A stretch of 64,000 bases of DNA. Source: Reticulitermes speratus. Its lineage: Eukaryota; Arthropoda; Insecta; Blattodea; Rhinotermitidae. Shown piece after piece: positions 1 through 10,293 of the stretch (position 1 is its first letter; the number at the start of each line of letters is the position of its first letter). The position numbers and the translations under genes were made by a program. The notes beneath the pieces were generated by a model, which made no database searches, had not been told where the DNA came from, and saw only the letters and a list, made by a program, of their open reading frames with translations. The DNA lies in NCBI GenBank assembly GCA_021186555.1, contig JAJKFL010000013.1:33374743-33438742 (forward strand), given 5' to 3'.

Positions 1-256
1 AATGTCACACTGAGCAAGGGTTGTGAGGAGAAGGTGAGAAGTGAGGTTGTGCTGGAAGAATTGAAGCAGGAACCAAAGAGTGCAGGAACTATCGAGAATG
101 TTGCTGTTTCTGTTGAAGTTTGTGAGTTAAGCAATCTGTCTTCATCTGTCAGTGTTGAAGAAGAAGAAGAAATGGCAGCTCTGAAACAGGCAGAAAGTCA
201 GGACTATATAAATCCAAGAGGGGTGAGGTTTATGAGCCAGGAAATTGGACAAGATG
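1..256 (+). CDS. GBF1: GBF1 exon 1 of window (5' part cut by window edge)
   Basis: The frame is open from base 1 and ends DYINPRGVRFMSQEIGQDG, matching the NPRGVRF segment just before the HUS region of GBF1. The first two thirds is an acidic low-complexity linker with a run of five Glu. The donor is gtaaga at 257, leaving phase 1. The true 5' border of this exon lies outside the window or cannot be seen, because no acceptor is needed to keep the frame open. Confidence 0.8.
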
Positions 257-538
257 GTAAGATGACATCCTGTTTGGTTCTAACACTAGTAATTGAAATT
301 GGAATGACTGTCTTTAAGTTTACAAATAACAGAACAGATATCTTATGCATCCTGTCAGAGTAATTCAACACTGCAAGAAGGTAAAACATAACTGCAATGT
401 GAATCTGACATGTTTGGTTATGTTGAAATATTTAAATTTAGTGTATTGGCTGTTTAATTGTTTTGTCTTGTTGTAGTGACATACTGTACGGCAACTCCTG
501 ATCTGTTCACTACAGTAACAGTTGCAATATGTGTTCAG
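257..538 (+). other. GBF1 intron 1
   Basis: A 282-bp intron of AT-rich sequence. No repeat or gene recognised. Confidence 0.8.
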
Positions 539-759
539 GTTCACAGCCGCTTGTTCCATACGGTGTGGCATGTGTTCGAGAGCTGTTCAGATTCCTTATC
601 TCACTGTGCAACCCCCTGGACAAACAGAATACAGAGACAATGATCCACATGGGGCTTACTCTCCTCACTGTGGCACTGGAGATTGGAGCCGACAGCATCG
701 GGAAGTACAGCTCTCTGCTTGATCTTGTCAGGGATGAGTTGTGTCGTAACCTCTTCTCT
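539..759 (+). CDS. GBF1: GBF1 exon 2: start of HUS domain
   Basis: Acceptor ttcag at 534-538, donor gtaagt at 760. It encodes SQPLVPYGVACVRELFRFL and then SLCNPLDKQNTE, IHMGLTLLTVALE and DELCRNLFS, in line with the vertebrate GBF1 HUS segment (PYG, IRELFRFLISL, MIHMGL, LLTVALE). It enters in phase 1 and leaves in phase 0. The GTG at 529 lies upstream of the acceptor and is not coding. Confidence 0.95.
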
Positions 760-1095
760 GTAAGTTTGAGTTTGTGTCCATAGTGAGCAGGGTTGAAAGC
801 TATAGTAGGGAATCAGTTTGTTAGATGGATATTCAGTTGGTTAGTAAGGTACAGAGGAATCTGTCTTAGTTTACGGTATGACTGTTGTGAGAAGTCAGAA
901 CACAGTGACATATGCAGTAAGACGACACATGTTTCAGCAGTGTTGTACATACTGCCACCAAGTATTGCTGAGCGCATGGAATGACATGATCTGAACTAAA
1001 CCTGGAAAGCATTCTCCTCTCTATGTCACTGCTGAGCAGGATTGCTGAAGTGAAAATACTTCTGGCATGTATTTGGGATGTACCCATTTTGAATG

Positions 1096-2416
1096 CAATG
1101 GAACCTCGTTTCATCGTTTTCCCGCATGTATCGTCTGCCTTATTTGGTCCCGAAATTAGCCCCTTATCAATAACACTATTTTTTCCCGCCTCTATCGTTC
1201 CTCGAACTGTCGTTTTCCTGCATAAATCGTTGAAAAATCATGGTCCTAGCGCAACATTTTCCCGCATTGATAGTTTTTTTTTAATTTGAAGCAGTGGTTT
1301 AGTGCGCTGCGCGTGCGTGTATCGCTTTCTTAGAGTCTTGTCATGGCGGGAAAAACTGCAAAGACAGACTTACTGTTTTACTTTGTGTTAACAGTGATGG
1401 AAGTGACGAACAAGTGTCGATTGTTATTGGAAAGTGTCCCAAACCACGATGTTTCAAGAATGTAAAAAAATTACCCGCCACATACCACGCGAACAATAAA
1501 GCGTGGATGACCACAGACATTTTTTCTTCATTTCTGTGTTCATTAGACGCAAATATGGGTGCACAAAACAAGACCATTCTCCTCTTTGTGGACAATTGTG
1601 CCGCACATCCAAAGGATACATCGTTTCTAAGAAATGTAAAAGTTATACGGTACCCGGCAAATTGTACAAGTGTGCTCCAGCCCCTTGATTTAGGGGTAAT
1701 AAAGTGTTATAAGCTTTATAGAAAACGCCTCGTGCAAACAGCAGTTTCCTTAATGGATGCAGGCAAAGATACGAAAAAGAATATAAACGTGTTGGAAGTT
1801 TTGTACTACACTGTGGCAGCCTTGCAACAAGTAACCCAGCAGACAATCAAAAATTGTTTTCGGAAAGCTGGTTACGTGCAGGGACAATCTTCAGGCAATA
1901 GTGACGTATTGACCAACGATGACGATTTCTGCCAAGACTGGGATAAGTTCAATGGCATGAACAAAGATAAATTCGAGGACTACGTCTCTGTGGACAGTCA
2001 CGTGGCAACCTGTGGTGTAGAAACAGTGCAGGAGCTGTGTGAGAGCCTCGTGGCGTCCAGGAGTGTGGAGGGGGTAGAAGGAGGAGAAGAAGAAGAAGAT
2101 GGTGAACCCGAAGTTGTGCCGAGCTTTGCTGAGACGCATGAAGCGCTGATGAAAGTAAAATCTATCTTTTATGCGCACAGCACGAGTGACAATGATCGTG
2201 AAAGTGTTCTAGGCCTTGAAAAATCGTACTTTGAATTGAGGAGTACAGTTTGCACAAAACAAACGTCAATGAAAGATTTTCTCAGCAAGAAGTAATAATA
2301 ATCATTAAATTGTTCTTATCTATAATTTTTAATGGTTTCCCGGTACCTATCGTGTTCCCGTATGTATCGTTTTTGTTTTCCATCCCCCTGAAAAACGATG
2401 GATAGAGGTTTTACTG
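1096..2416 (+). mobile_element. Tigger-like (pogo/jerky clade) DNA transposon, internally deleted
   Basis: The left end, from 1096, reads CAATGGAACCTCGTTTCATC. The right end, read inward, is CAGTAAAACCTCTATCCATC, with TA following at 2417; the left TA appears mutated to TG. These are Tigger-type inverted repeats. Inside both ends the motif TTTCCCGCATNNATCGTT recurs. The open frame inside encodes only the C-terminal half of the transposase, so the N-terminal DNA-binding part has been lost: at 1.3 kb the copy is about half the length of a complete Tigger. It lies in GBF1 intron 2, in sense orientation. Confidence 0.88.
1414..2295 (+). pseudogene. Tigger transposase, DDE_1 half
   Basis: 293 codons without a stop. 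The order of motifs is that of the DDE_1 (jerky/Tigger) family: VIGKCPKPRCFKNVKKLP, then NNKAWMTTDIFSSFL, then LLFVDNCAAHP with the second catalytic Asp, then NCTSVLQPLDLGVIKCYK, followed by an acidic tail typical of these C-termini. The CENP-B-type helix-turn-helix and the first catalytic Asp region are absent. An ATG at 1343 opens a short frame (MAGKTAKT) in another phase and may be the remnant of the original start. The protein could not act as a full transposase. Confidence 0.88.
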
Positions 2417-2784
2417 TATGTGTTGGTGCACTGACTGTCCTGAATGTTGTGGTTTTTATCAGTCCTGGCAAGAAAATGGTGGATAGTGTTTTGAATTAGG
2501 GCATGATCCCTTCCACATTCCTTCCATTTTAGTATTCCCTTGCATCCTATCATTTGACAGTATATAATCAGAGTTACTGGAAGTATCATTATATAAACTG
2601 CATTTGTGCACCCAACTGCATTGTTTTTTTGCATGTCAAATTGCTTGGCTTTCCACAGTCATCTTACTGTACTTGGTTTATTCATTTTGTTAGAGTTTAG
2701 TTCCTAATTTGGTTCATTTTTTATGTATACTCTAGTTGTTGGTGTCTTGGCTAGTTGGATACTTTACATGGTTGCTTTGTGTAT

Positions 2785-3560
2785 TCATTCATTCTGTAGT
2801 CTGTCTTACAACAGGTCCGTAGCCTCTTCCAAAGCGAGTTCTCCACAGAATGCGATCCAGTGCTTCCTCTTTCAATTTCCAGTATCTTCTCTTTTCCTGA
2901 AGGTCATCCAGTAGCTGCTTACGTCTTCTCCCTCGTCTTCCTGTCATTTCTATCCTTCCTTCTACCTTTCCTTCAATCACGTGTTTCAGAAGGCAGTTTC
3001 TACGCAAGGTGTGCCCAATCCAGTTAGCCTTTCTTCTTTTTATTGTATGTAGGATATTCCTTTCCTCCTTGACTCTGTGTAATACGTCTTCATTTCTCAC
3101 ACGATCGGTCCAGCTGATCTTCTCCATTCTTCTCCAGCACCACATTTCAAAACTTTCCAGATACCTCTGATGTATTTTCCGAAGTGTCCAAGTTTCAGCA
3201 CCGTACAAAGCAGTGCTCCAAATGTAGCACTTTACTAGTTTGTTCCTTAAATTTAAGTCCAGTTTGCTGGTGAAAAGATTCTTCTTCTTGTTGAATGCTG
3301 CTTTAGCCATGGCAATTCTGGATTAAATTTTGCATGTACACCTTGCATCATTTGTTATCATGCTACCCAAATAATTGAAATATTCCACATTCTCCAATTG
3401 CTTTTGATCTATCATAATTTTCATTGTGGCTGGTTACCTTGAGATTCTCATTACCTTAGTTTTTTCCACATTTATTTCCATTCCATAGCGTCTTCCAATT
3501 TCACGTAGTCTATCAACCATGCCCTGTAGCACCTTTTCTTCCCTAGCCAGTAGCATGATT
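2785..3560 (-). mobile_element. RTE-like non-LTR retrotransposon, 3' fragment of ORF2
   Basis: Read on the minus strand. It starts near 3560 with the end of the reverse transcriptase (RYGMEINVEKTKVMRIS), then a stop, then VEYFNYLGSMITNDARC, another stop, and then a 173-codon open frame (3310-2789). That frame contains YGAETWTLRK, FEMWCWRRMEKISWTDRV, ILHTIKRRKANWIGHTLRR and a basic GRRGRRRKQLLDDL segment. These are the post-RT C-terminal motifs of RTE/CR1-like LINEs. It is 5' truncated and has at least two stops. A shorter copy of its last 130 bp lies at 23688-23815. Exact clade not certain. Confidence 0.85.
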
Positions 3561-3776
3561 CAGTATGTATTAGTTCAGTTTAATTTGGTTAATTGGGTAG
3601 TTCATTCAGTTTGGGTAGGTTTGGTTAGTGCTTGCTTATTTTGGTTTCTTCATTTAATACGTGGGTTCATTGTGTTGTTATTTAGTTTGGTCAGTTAGAT
3701 GGTTAATTTTAGTTTAGTTCGTTAGTATATGTAAATCAACAGCTGTAACTCACTACTGGTTCTGTTATCTGTGCAG

Positions 3777-3954
3777 TTGCTGAGCACCGAGCGACTGTTA
3801 ATATTTGCGGCAGATCTTCAGGTGGCATTCCTTCTCTTTGAGGCACTCCGGACACACCTCAAGTTCCAGCTAGAATTTTACCTCACTAGAGTGATTGATA
3901 TCATCATCTCAGACTCTCCCAAGATTACATATGAACAAAAGGAAATAGCTTTAG
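3777..3954 (+). CDS. GBF1: GBF1 exon 3: HUS domain
   Basis: Acceptor gtgcag at 3771-3776, donor gtaaca at 3955. It encodes LLSTERLLIFAADLQVAFLL, then FEALRTHLKFQLEFYL and SDSPKITYEQKEIAL. This matches the GBF1 segment LLSIERLNLYAASLRV and HLKFQMEMY. Phase 0 in, phase 1 out. Confidence 0.95.
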
Positions 3955-4254
3955 GTAACATTTCTATACAGTGCACATGAATGTCCAGTATGTGTGCTAT
4001 TTCATTTCAACATGACTGTTTTTTTAAATTAGTCACAAAATGATGCTGTCAGTTCCTAAGGGATAGTTTTCACAATCCTTTCCATACATGTCTGTTTCAC
4101 ACAGTGTAATTCAGTCTGTGGTGCATGGGCAATCAAGAAGGTGAAGAATCATGGGTTTAAATGGGGCACATTGTGGCTGTGTAATTGTTTTACTGCAATT
4201 TCAGTAATTTGAAGTATTCTGTGTGCAAAATTTATATACATTTTGTGTTCACAC

Positions 4255-4420
4255 TGCACACTGTATAGAGTTTTTAGGCATGTTTGCAAAATTGTTAAAA
4301 GTGACTATTAGCTCTGTCATGCCTGTCTGTCAATCCGTCTGCATGGAATAACTCAGCTCCCAGTGGACGTACTTTCAAGAAATTTGATATTTGAGGATTT
4401 TTTGAAAATGTGTAAAGGAA
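4255..4420. repeat. Interspersed repeat fragment sharing a core with 63050-63085
   Basis: The segment around 4279-4305, GCAAAATTGTTAAAAGTGAC followed by TATTAGCT, recurs with two differences at about 63058-63086. The flank continues into a CTGTCTGTC-type pyrimidine-rich stretch here and into a GT tract there. Family unknown. Confidence 0.45.
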
Positions 4421-4839
4421 ATTTTAAGTTTCATTGAACTGTGACAAGAATAATGGGTATTTTGCATGAAGACCTATGTAAATTTGTGATAATGTCATGC
4501 TGAATTCTTATTAGAATGAGAAATGTTTTAGACAAAATTATAGAGAAAATCCAAACACGCATTCATGTTCAGTAACTTTTTTCTGAAAATTGTGCCATAT
4601 ATGATATAATGTAGAAACATATGGTAGAGCTGGACAGGCCACAGATGACAATATAATATGGCACATACACTTTGCATGCTGGATAACTAAGGATATAGCC
4701 ACAACTCAGAATATGTAATACTTGTTGCTTTTCCATGACAACAGTGGTTATGCAAATGTCCCTCAATGTCATGTTACACATACATTGCCTGTCTTGTCCT
4801 GTAGAGCAGTTAATTGTTGAAGATATGATCAGAATGGTT

Positions 4840-5060
4840 GCTACATCAGAAATGGACAAATATAGGCCACTGTAAGTTCAAGAGAAGCTGGACATTATAA
4901 AAAAGGTGGATGCTACGTACAATGTTCCTCACAAAAAAAAAGTCACTGAAGAACTTGGCATTTCTCTTTCAACTTGAAATACAAGACACAATATTCACAT
5001 CTGTAAGTGCACAGCAGAGCCAGGAAAAGATGAAAAGAGCAAAATAAAGAATGATGGAAT
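4840..5060 (+). pseudogene. Tigger/CENP-B-type helix-turn-helix fragment
   Basis: In one frame the sequence reads RPL, stop, VQEKLDIIKKVDA, then KKKVTEELGISLST, stop, NTRHNI. This is the CENPB_N helix-turn-helix found at the N-terminus of Tigger transposases (LS..EKL.II..V.....KK..AEE.GI..STL.TI). At least two stops. No DDE part and no terminal repeats seen, so it is an orphan fragment. Confidence 0.6.
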
Positions 5061-5410
5061 TGGTTTTTGTATAATGGTTCCAGCAAAAATCAGTTGTGCA
5101 GAATTTATATGGAATAATATTCTAGTAAAGTGAATGTGAATTTTAATACAGAATTACAAAGTTATGTTTTCAGGCTTAGTCTTTTGAGCTGTTTTCCCAC
5201 TTAGTATGCATAATTTGTTGAATTTTTCCAAAAATGTCATAAGAAGGTATTACTGTAATATAAATCAGTATTAAAGACAGGCAGTAAAGTAAGTGTTATA
5301 AGAGACAAAGTTTGATTTGGTTTTGAGTAGACTGTAAATTACCCATACAATAATCTTCATTACATAGTATAGCTAGACTGCAGATATGTTTAACTCATTT
5401 CTGTCCATAG

Positions 5411-5526
5411 ACTCAGTGGTGCAGCTTTGGAGAATTCCTGGTTTTGTCACTGAACTGTACCTTAATTATGACTGTGACCTCTACTGTCCAAATTTGTTTG
5501 AAGACTTGACAAAATTGTTGTCAAAG
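5411..5526 (+). CDS. GBF1: GBF1 exon 4: HUS box
   Basis: Acceptor ccatag at 5405-5410, donor gtaagg at 5527. No long open frame marks this exon, but the translation in the spliced phase reads [39 protein letters not shown]. The NYDCD core is the HUS box, the most conserved motif of the N-terminal half of large Arf-GEFs; it supports DCB-HUS dimer contacts. Phase 1 in, phase 0 out. Confidence 0.95.
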
Positions 5527-6004
5527 GTAAGGTAAAATTTGTTGGCAATTTATTACATTTTTTAATGTATGAACAGGTGCTATTACTTTGAATATTTAAC
5601 ATATTGATATTGTAATGCTTCCATTGAAGGACATTGTCATGTTCCCTAATTGTTTCATGCCATGATGCACATCTTAGTCAGAATTTTATATGCTGTCACA
5701 TTTTAGGACACCTTTCTCTCAGTCTGATATAAAGTTGCCTGCAGCTTTCCTGTTAATCGTATTGGAAAGGTAACTGCCAGAGCAGACTACAGCATATTTT
5801 GGCTGCACTTGAAACTATTTGCTAATTGAAAGTATGTGTGAAAATGTACATGAGTTAAGAAGTCTTGTGTAGTAGGTCTTGTGCCATTTATTTTGGCTAT
5901 AAGTCTTACTTGTTATTTGTACACGAAGTGTTACACTAATTAAACTAGTGAAGTTGTCATTCTGCTTGTCTCACTGTGTAGTGAATCACTCCATTATTTT
6001 TCAG
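5527..6004 (+). other. GBF1 intron 4
   Basis: 478 bp, AT-rich, nothing recognised. Confidence 0.7.
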
Positions 6005-6140
6005 AATGCATTTCCTGTATCTGGCTTGTACAACACTCATTTACTGTCACTTGATGCTCTGCTGACTATTATTGACTCGATTGAAGCCCACTGCCACAGT
6101 CGAATTCTCAGTGAACATCAGGAGGATCAACGAAATACAG
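6005..6140 (+). CDS. GBF1: GBF1 exon 5: end of HUS domain
   Basis: Acceptor ttttcag at 5998-6004, donor gtatct at 6141. It encodes [20 protein letters not shown] and [17 protein letters not shown], nearly identical to the vertebrate [20 protein letters not shown] segment. Phase 0 in, phase 1 out. Confidence 0.94.
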
Positions 6141-6184
6141 GTATCTAACCAGGAGGAAGTATAAAATATTATTTCCCTGGGATA

Positions 6185-6589
6185 ATATAATAATAATATA
6201 ATAACCATGGCTCAACAGCCCTATATGGGCTCAGGCCTCCTCTTTCCGAGGTTACTGGGTCGTGCGCATTCGTGGCAGTTGGTGACTGGCCGCGCTACTG
6301 TTCTATCGATCCTGATGTGACTGCCAGAGCCATCTGGCAGGCAGTCAGGAGACTTGGGTGAGAAATTGGGGTTGAATTTTGCTTACGAAACATTTCTATT
6401 CATGCCCGTAAGGTTCTTTTACATGCCGTAAATCTACGACATGGGACCGACGGCTTTACTTCCCCTCCGAAGGAAGTGGTGCTCCGGATTTTTATCACCC
6501 TTAAAAATCCATCGACGTCGGTCAGGATCGAACCCGCGAACCTTGGGTCCAGTGGCGAGCACGCTAACCACTAGTCCACCGAGGTCGAC
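6185..6589 (-). mobile_element. tRNA-derived SINE, full length, with target-site duplication
   Basis: On the minus strand the head begins at 6589 with GTCGACCTCGGTGGACTAGT, then GGTTAGCGTGC (A box), and a B box GGTTCGATCC at 6534-6525. The body runs to a TAATAATATAAT-type tail at about 6204-6185. A perfect 14-bp duplication, ATTTCCCTGGGATA, flanks it at 6171-6184 and 6590-6603. That proves retroposition into GBF1 intron 5 and fixes both borders. SINEs of this kind are transcribed by RNA polymerase III and moved by a partner LINE that recognises the tail. Length 405 bp. Confidence 0.92.
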
Positions 6590-7094
6590 ATTTCCCTGGG
6601 ATAGCAGTGGTCAAATTATGTTGTGTCAGTCAGATTTTACTTAGATCTTGGGTACAAAACTGTCTAGATCAAGTTCAGATTTTTCATTTTGTAGTGTTGT
6701 AGTGAATTACAGTTTAGTAAATAAAGGTAGCATGTTTTATGCATGTTTGTTTTATGCCTTTTTGCTTTAATACTTTATGTGGCTTTACATCACTTCTTAG
6801 TTAATGTCCTCCCATTTTCAGTTTTATACCCTTTGACTGGCTGCGCATAGGATGCTACAGATCTATAAATCTCATGGCACAGAACAAAACTTGGAGGCTG
6901 TGCAGTCACTGCAAACTGCATCAGTCACAGTGTGTTAACTGTTTAGTTCAGACCACAGATAGAAGTTAAGACCACCTGGTTTTCTTTATTTAACTGTTTT
7001 TTTTTGTTCTGTCTACGAACGCCATGATGACACACCCAGTCAAGGAACAAAAAAAACTGACACAATGAAGAATAATCTCAGCAATAATCTGAAC

Positions 7095-7310
7095 AATGGT
7101 GTGTGTGTGTGTGTGTGTGCACGCGTGCACCCACGTGTGTGCAGTTTTGATTCTGTCATGCTGGTAGTAGTTCCAGCTACTGATTAAAATAGAGGCTGTT
7201 TGTTTTCAATTTATGTTACTGTTTGGCAGAAGATTATGGTACAAGGTAATTGTGTGTGTGTGTATGTTTGTGCATGTGCGTGTGTGTATGCGTATGTGTG
7301 TGTGTTTTAT
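7095..7310. repeat. GT/TG microsatellites
   Basis: A (GT)n tract at about 7099-7118 and a longer interrupted TGTG tract at about 7248-7305, separated by non-repetitive sequence. Confidence 0.9.
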
Positions 7311-7652
7311 TAATATTGTGAACTTTATTTGCCATTTGTTTTGATGCACTACTGTACAATGTGCGACAAAATCCTTGATACGTCCATTACTAGTAGAAGC
7401 CACTAGTCGGGATACAACAAGTGTATAATTTTATTGGATGCAGTATTCCTCAAAGGGTCACTCTATTGCATTATTTGTTCAACAATATTGGTCCTGACTG
7501 TCAGTATTTCCAGAATGATTGATTCTGTGAAAAAGGTAGTGAAGGTAAAAGGATACTGCTATCACCTGTAAGAATGCTGATTTAGTAGATTTAGCTCTTT
7601 AGTGAGAAAACATGAACATGAAAAATAACTGGAAATGTTGAATGCATTTCAG

Positions 7653-7813
7653 AGGGCACATCATTGAAGGCATCCTTATCAGAGGCTGATTCAGGTAATG
7701 GAGTAACAATGGTTTTGCCTAGCAGTGGCCACATTACACATTCAGGAAGGCAGCGCATCTCTGAGAACATTCCAACCCATGAGCAGCTAATGGCTATCAA
7801 ACACAAGAAGAAA
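7653..7813 (+). CDS. GBF1: GBF1 exon 6: HUS-Sec7 linker
   Basis: Acceptor tttcag at 7647-7652, donor gtgagt at 7814. It is a Ser/Gly-rich linker ending PTHEQLMAIKHKKK, which corresponds to the ELIEIKNKKK segment directly before the Sec7 domain. The rival acceptor two bases downstream gives a stop in frame, so it is excluded. Phase 1 in, phase 0 out. Confidence 0.88.
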
Positions 7814-7944
7814 GTGAGTGAAGAGTCCTTAAAATTTAACTGTTGAGATTAATTTTGTGGGTTTTTCTGTGATGAAATTTAAAATTGTGGTGTTCTGGAT
7901 TATGACAATGTAATTAAGTAGGTGGTGAGATTATCAACATTTTA

Positions 7945-8390
7945 GAGCAGGGGTGCACAAATCCTGGGCATGCGGTCACCTGGGCAACAACATTTTGTAT
8001 GGTGTCACCTAGTATTTGTGGGTCTTCGGTATGGAACTTGATTCACATCCACCTTCTGATCCCTAGAATTTTGAGATGGCTGGTAGATTTTCGGAAAATT
8101 TGTGAACTTGTTGTAGAGCAACGTGTTTCCTCCAGCTTCATTACCCCTTTCCTAAATAGAAGATGGAGGCAGTGTGTACCTTGATAACATACATAGCCAC
8201 CTACTGAGCTGTCTGGTGTAATAATGCAGTAGACCACTTTCTAATTGTATACTACATGTGTTGCACAAGAAGTAAATATTTCAACTGATCAGGTGTTGTT
8301 TCACAGCCACCAGAGTAGCTGGTATGCAAACATGTCCTTGGCATTGAAGTATAGCAGGGTTTAAGGAAATAAATATGGCAACCTAAATAG
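7945..8390. other. Unrecognised intron sequence with a possible hAT-type end
   Basis: AGAGCAGGGGTGCACAAATC at 7945-7964 resembles hAT termini (CAGGGGTG.CCAA). No matching right end or transposase was found before the pogo-like copy at 8397, so this is a weak call. Confidence 0.25.
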
Positions 8391-8396
8391 TAGTTA

Positions 8397-9299
8397 CCGT
8401 ATATTCTCGAATCTTAAACGAAAAAAAAGTTAGTTCGCGATTCTAATCCGCACCTTTCCTTCAAACACCCCTTGCCCACGGGGCGACTGATTGAATAATA
8501 TTGGATGTTACCAATGCGTTAAAATCCGACGCTACGCCTGTGGCCGATGAGTCATACCGATAGAGGCGGGGCCTTTCTCAACAGACGTGCGCAATTGCGT
8601 CTGAAGCCAGCTGATCTTTAGTTGTTGAAACGTGGGAGGTGCTTGTTCCAATTTGTCGTGTACCGTAGTTATGGAAGAGGGACACCTGAAATCTAAATGA
8701 CTCTCATATACGGCAAAGTTCAAACGTGAAGTTATTCGGTGCGCAGAGGAGAATGGAAACCGCAAAGCCGCTGCAATTTTTGGAGTTAATGAAAACAACG
8801 TTCGACTATGGCAGAAACACAAGGCAGCGATCAGCGGGTGTGACGCAGCTCCTTCAGAAGTGGCGCGGTGGGTGTCGGCTGCATGGAAAGCCATCCCGGA
8901 GAGCATTATTGTCGGATCTTTCAAGAAGTGTTGCATAAGCAATGCTTTGGACGGAACCGAAGATGACATTGTATGGGAGGACGATGTTGAAGATAAAGAT
9001 GATAGTGACTGGGTGGAGAGCACGGATAACGATTCAGTTATGAGTGATGACGGCGAGTCTGATGAATAATAAATTATAATAATAAATAATAAAATAATAG
9101 ATTATTGTATTGTATTGTTCTTACGTTGTTTATTAATTACGTTAATTACGTTATTGTTATATTGTACAGCAGCTCAATCATTTTTCCAAAATCCAGCTCT
9201 AGACCGCGAATCTAATCCGCACTCTAATCTAATCCGCATCTGATTTTTTAGCCCTCTAAAACTGTAAAAAAGGTGCGGATTAGATTTGAGAATATACGG
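8397..9299 (+). mobile_element. Pogo-like MITE family, copy 1
   Basis: Terminal inverted repeats CCGTATATTCTCGAATCTTA and (from the right) CCGTATATTCTCAAATCTAA, with TA at 8395-8396 and 9300-9301. Subterminal CTAATCCGCAC units are repeated. Inside is a deleted transposase gene: start at about 8671 (MEEGHLKSK), an early TGA, then a pogo/brinker-type helix-turn-helix (FKREVIRCAEENGNRKAAAI), and, directly joined, the C-terminal end WKAIPESIIVGSFKKC ... DDGESDE. The DDE core is missing. 903 bp. Other copies: 27621, 43168 and 46830. Confidence 0.93.
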
Positions 9300-9329
9300 T
9301 AAGTGATAAATATTTTGTGCTTGTTTCAG

Positions 9330-9532
9330 CTTCTAGCCTCGGGATCGGAACAGTTCAACTCAAAGCCAAAGAAGGGTATAATGTTCCTACAGGAGCACCA
9401 TCTGTTGTCTACACCACTTGACCCACAAGAAGTGGTGCACTTTCTGCGGGAGAATCCACGGCTTGACAAGAAGATGATTGGCGAATACATTAGCAACAGG
9501 AGCAACCTGCAGGTGTTGGACTGTTTTGTCAA
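9330..9532 (+). CDS. GBF1: GBF1 exon 7: start of Sec7 domain
   Basis: Acceptor tttcag at 9324-9329, donor gtgagt at 9533. It encodes ASGSEQFNSKPKKGIMFLQE, PQEVVHFLRENPRLDKKMIG and EYISNRSNLQVLDCFV. FN.KPKKGI and FLRENPRLDKKMIGE are the first helices of the GBF1 Sec7 domain. The Lys codon is split 2+1 across the following intron, which at 8160 bp is one of the longest here. Confidence 0.97.
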
Positions 9533-9619
9533 GTGAGTTATTTCAGGATTTGTTTGAAACTGTACTCTATATGAAGAGTTTTGTGTTAACTTTAGCATGA
9601 AGTGTTGCACATTTATTTG

Positions 9620-9894
9620 TGATTTGAGATCTGTGCTCATGCCGTCATGTGGTAATTGTTTACTGACGTTTCGGTACAACGTAGATTCTGGAAAGTACGT
9701 GCACATAATTTCCAGAATCTACATTATAGGTTGCTGGCTTTCTTTCTTTCCTACTCGGACTCTTGACCCGTGAAGATGGGACCGATACGTTGTCCCGAAA
9801 TGTCGGTGGACAATTACCACATGACGCCGGGTAATATCCCAGAAGAGTGCAGATCTCATCAACATTGGTGCGGAAGCCTGAAATCGAGGTTATT
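9620..9894. repeat. Foldback (palindromic) repeat, family A copy 1, with nested hairpin
   Basis: The left arm (GAGATCTGTGCTC, TCATGTGGTAATTGTTTAC) pairs with the right arm (ACAATTACCACATGACGCC, GTGCAGATCTC). Between the arms lies a second, perfect hairpin: 14-bp stems at 9681-9694 and 9709-9722 with a 14-nt loop. The right end GATCTCATCAACAT...GAAGCCTGAAATCGA is shared with the copy at 23012. The left arm lacks about 16 bp of its partner. No coding sequence. Confidence 0.85.
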
Positions 9895-10293
9895 TATGAT
9901 TTATTTAACATTTGGACCTGATGAAATATGATGTGAAGGTGTGGACTGGGTTCAGCTAGGACACATTGGGTACAGGGGAAGCCTTTTGTGAACACAGTGA
10001 TGTCTTCAGGTGCCATAAATGTGGGGAATTTCCTGATCACCTGAGTAAACTATCACCTTGTGAAGAAGTGCTCTACTGTGGAGGTAGTTTGTAATATTGG
10101 TATAGTTAATTAGTATTGTAATGTTTTAGTAAGTTTGGAAACCAGATATTTACTAAGAAAAGGATAGCACTGGATCACAGATTATTATGTCCAACAGGGT
10201 ATAAGTAATCCAGTATTCATATACTAACTGGTGTACTCTTCATTCTTAGTGTTGCATCTTTAATCCACAAAAATGTTATTTAAATTGTATATA

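Noticed and set aside
6518-6589. tRNA gene
   Set aside because: The A and B boxes belong to a SINE head. The cloverleaf is not complete and a target duplication borders the whole 405-bp unit.
8532-9023. 163-codon open frame antisense to pogo MITE copy 1 (also 47009-47500 in copy 4, and parts in copies 2 and 3)
   Set aside because: It is the shadow of the transposase remnant on the other strand; no family resemblance, and it repeats only because the MITE repeats.
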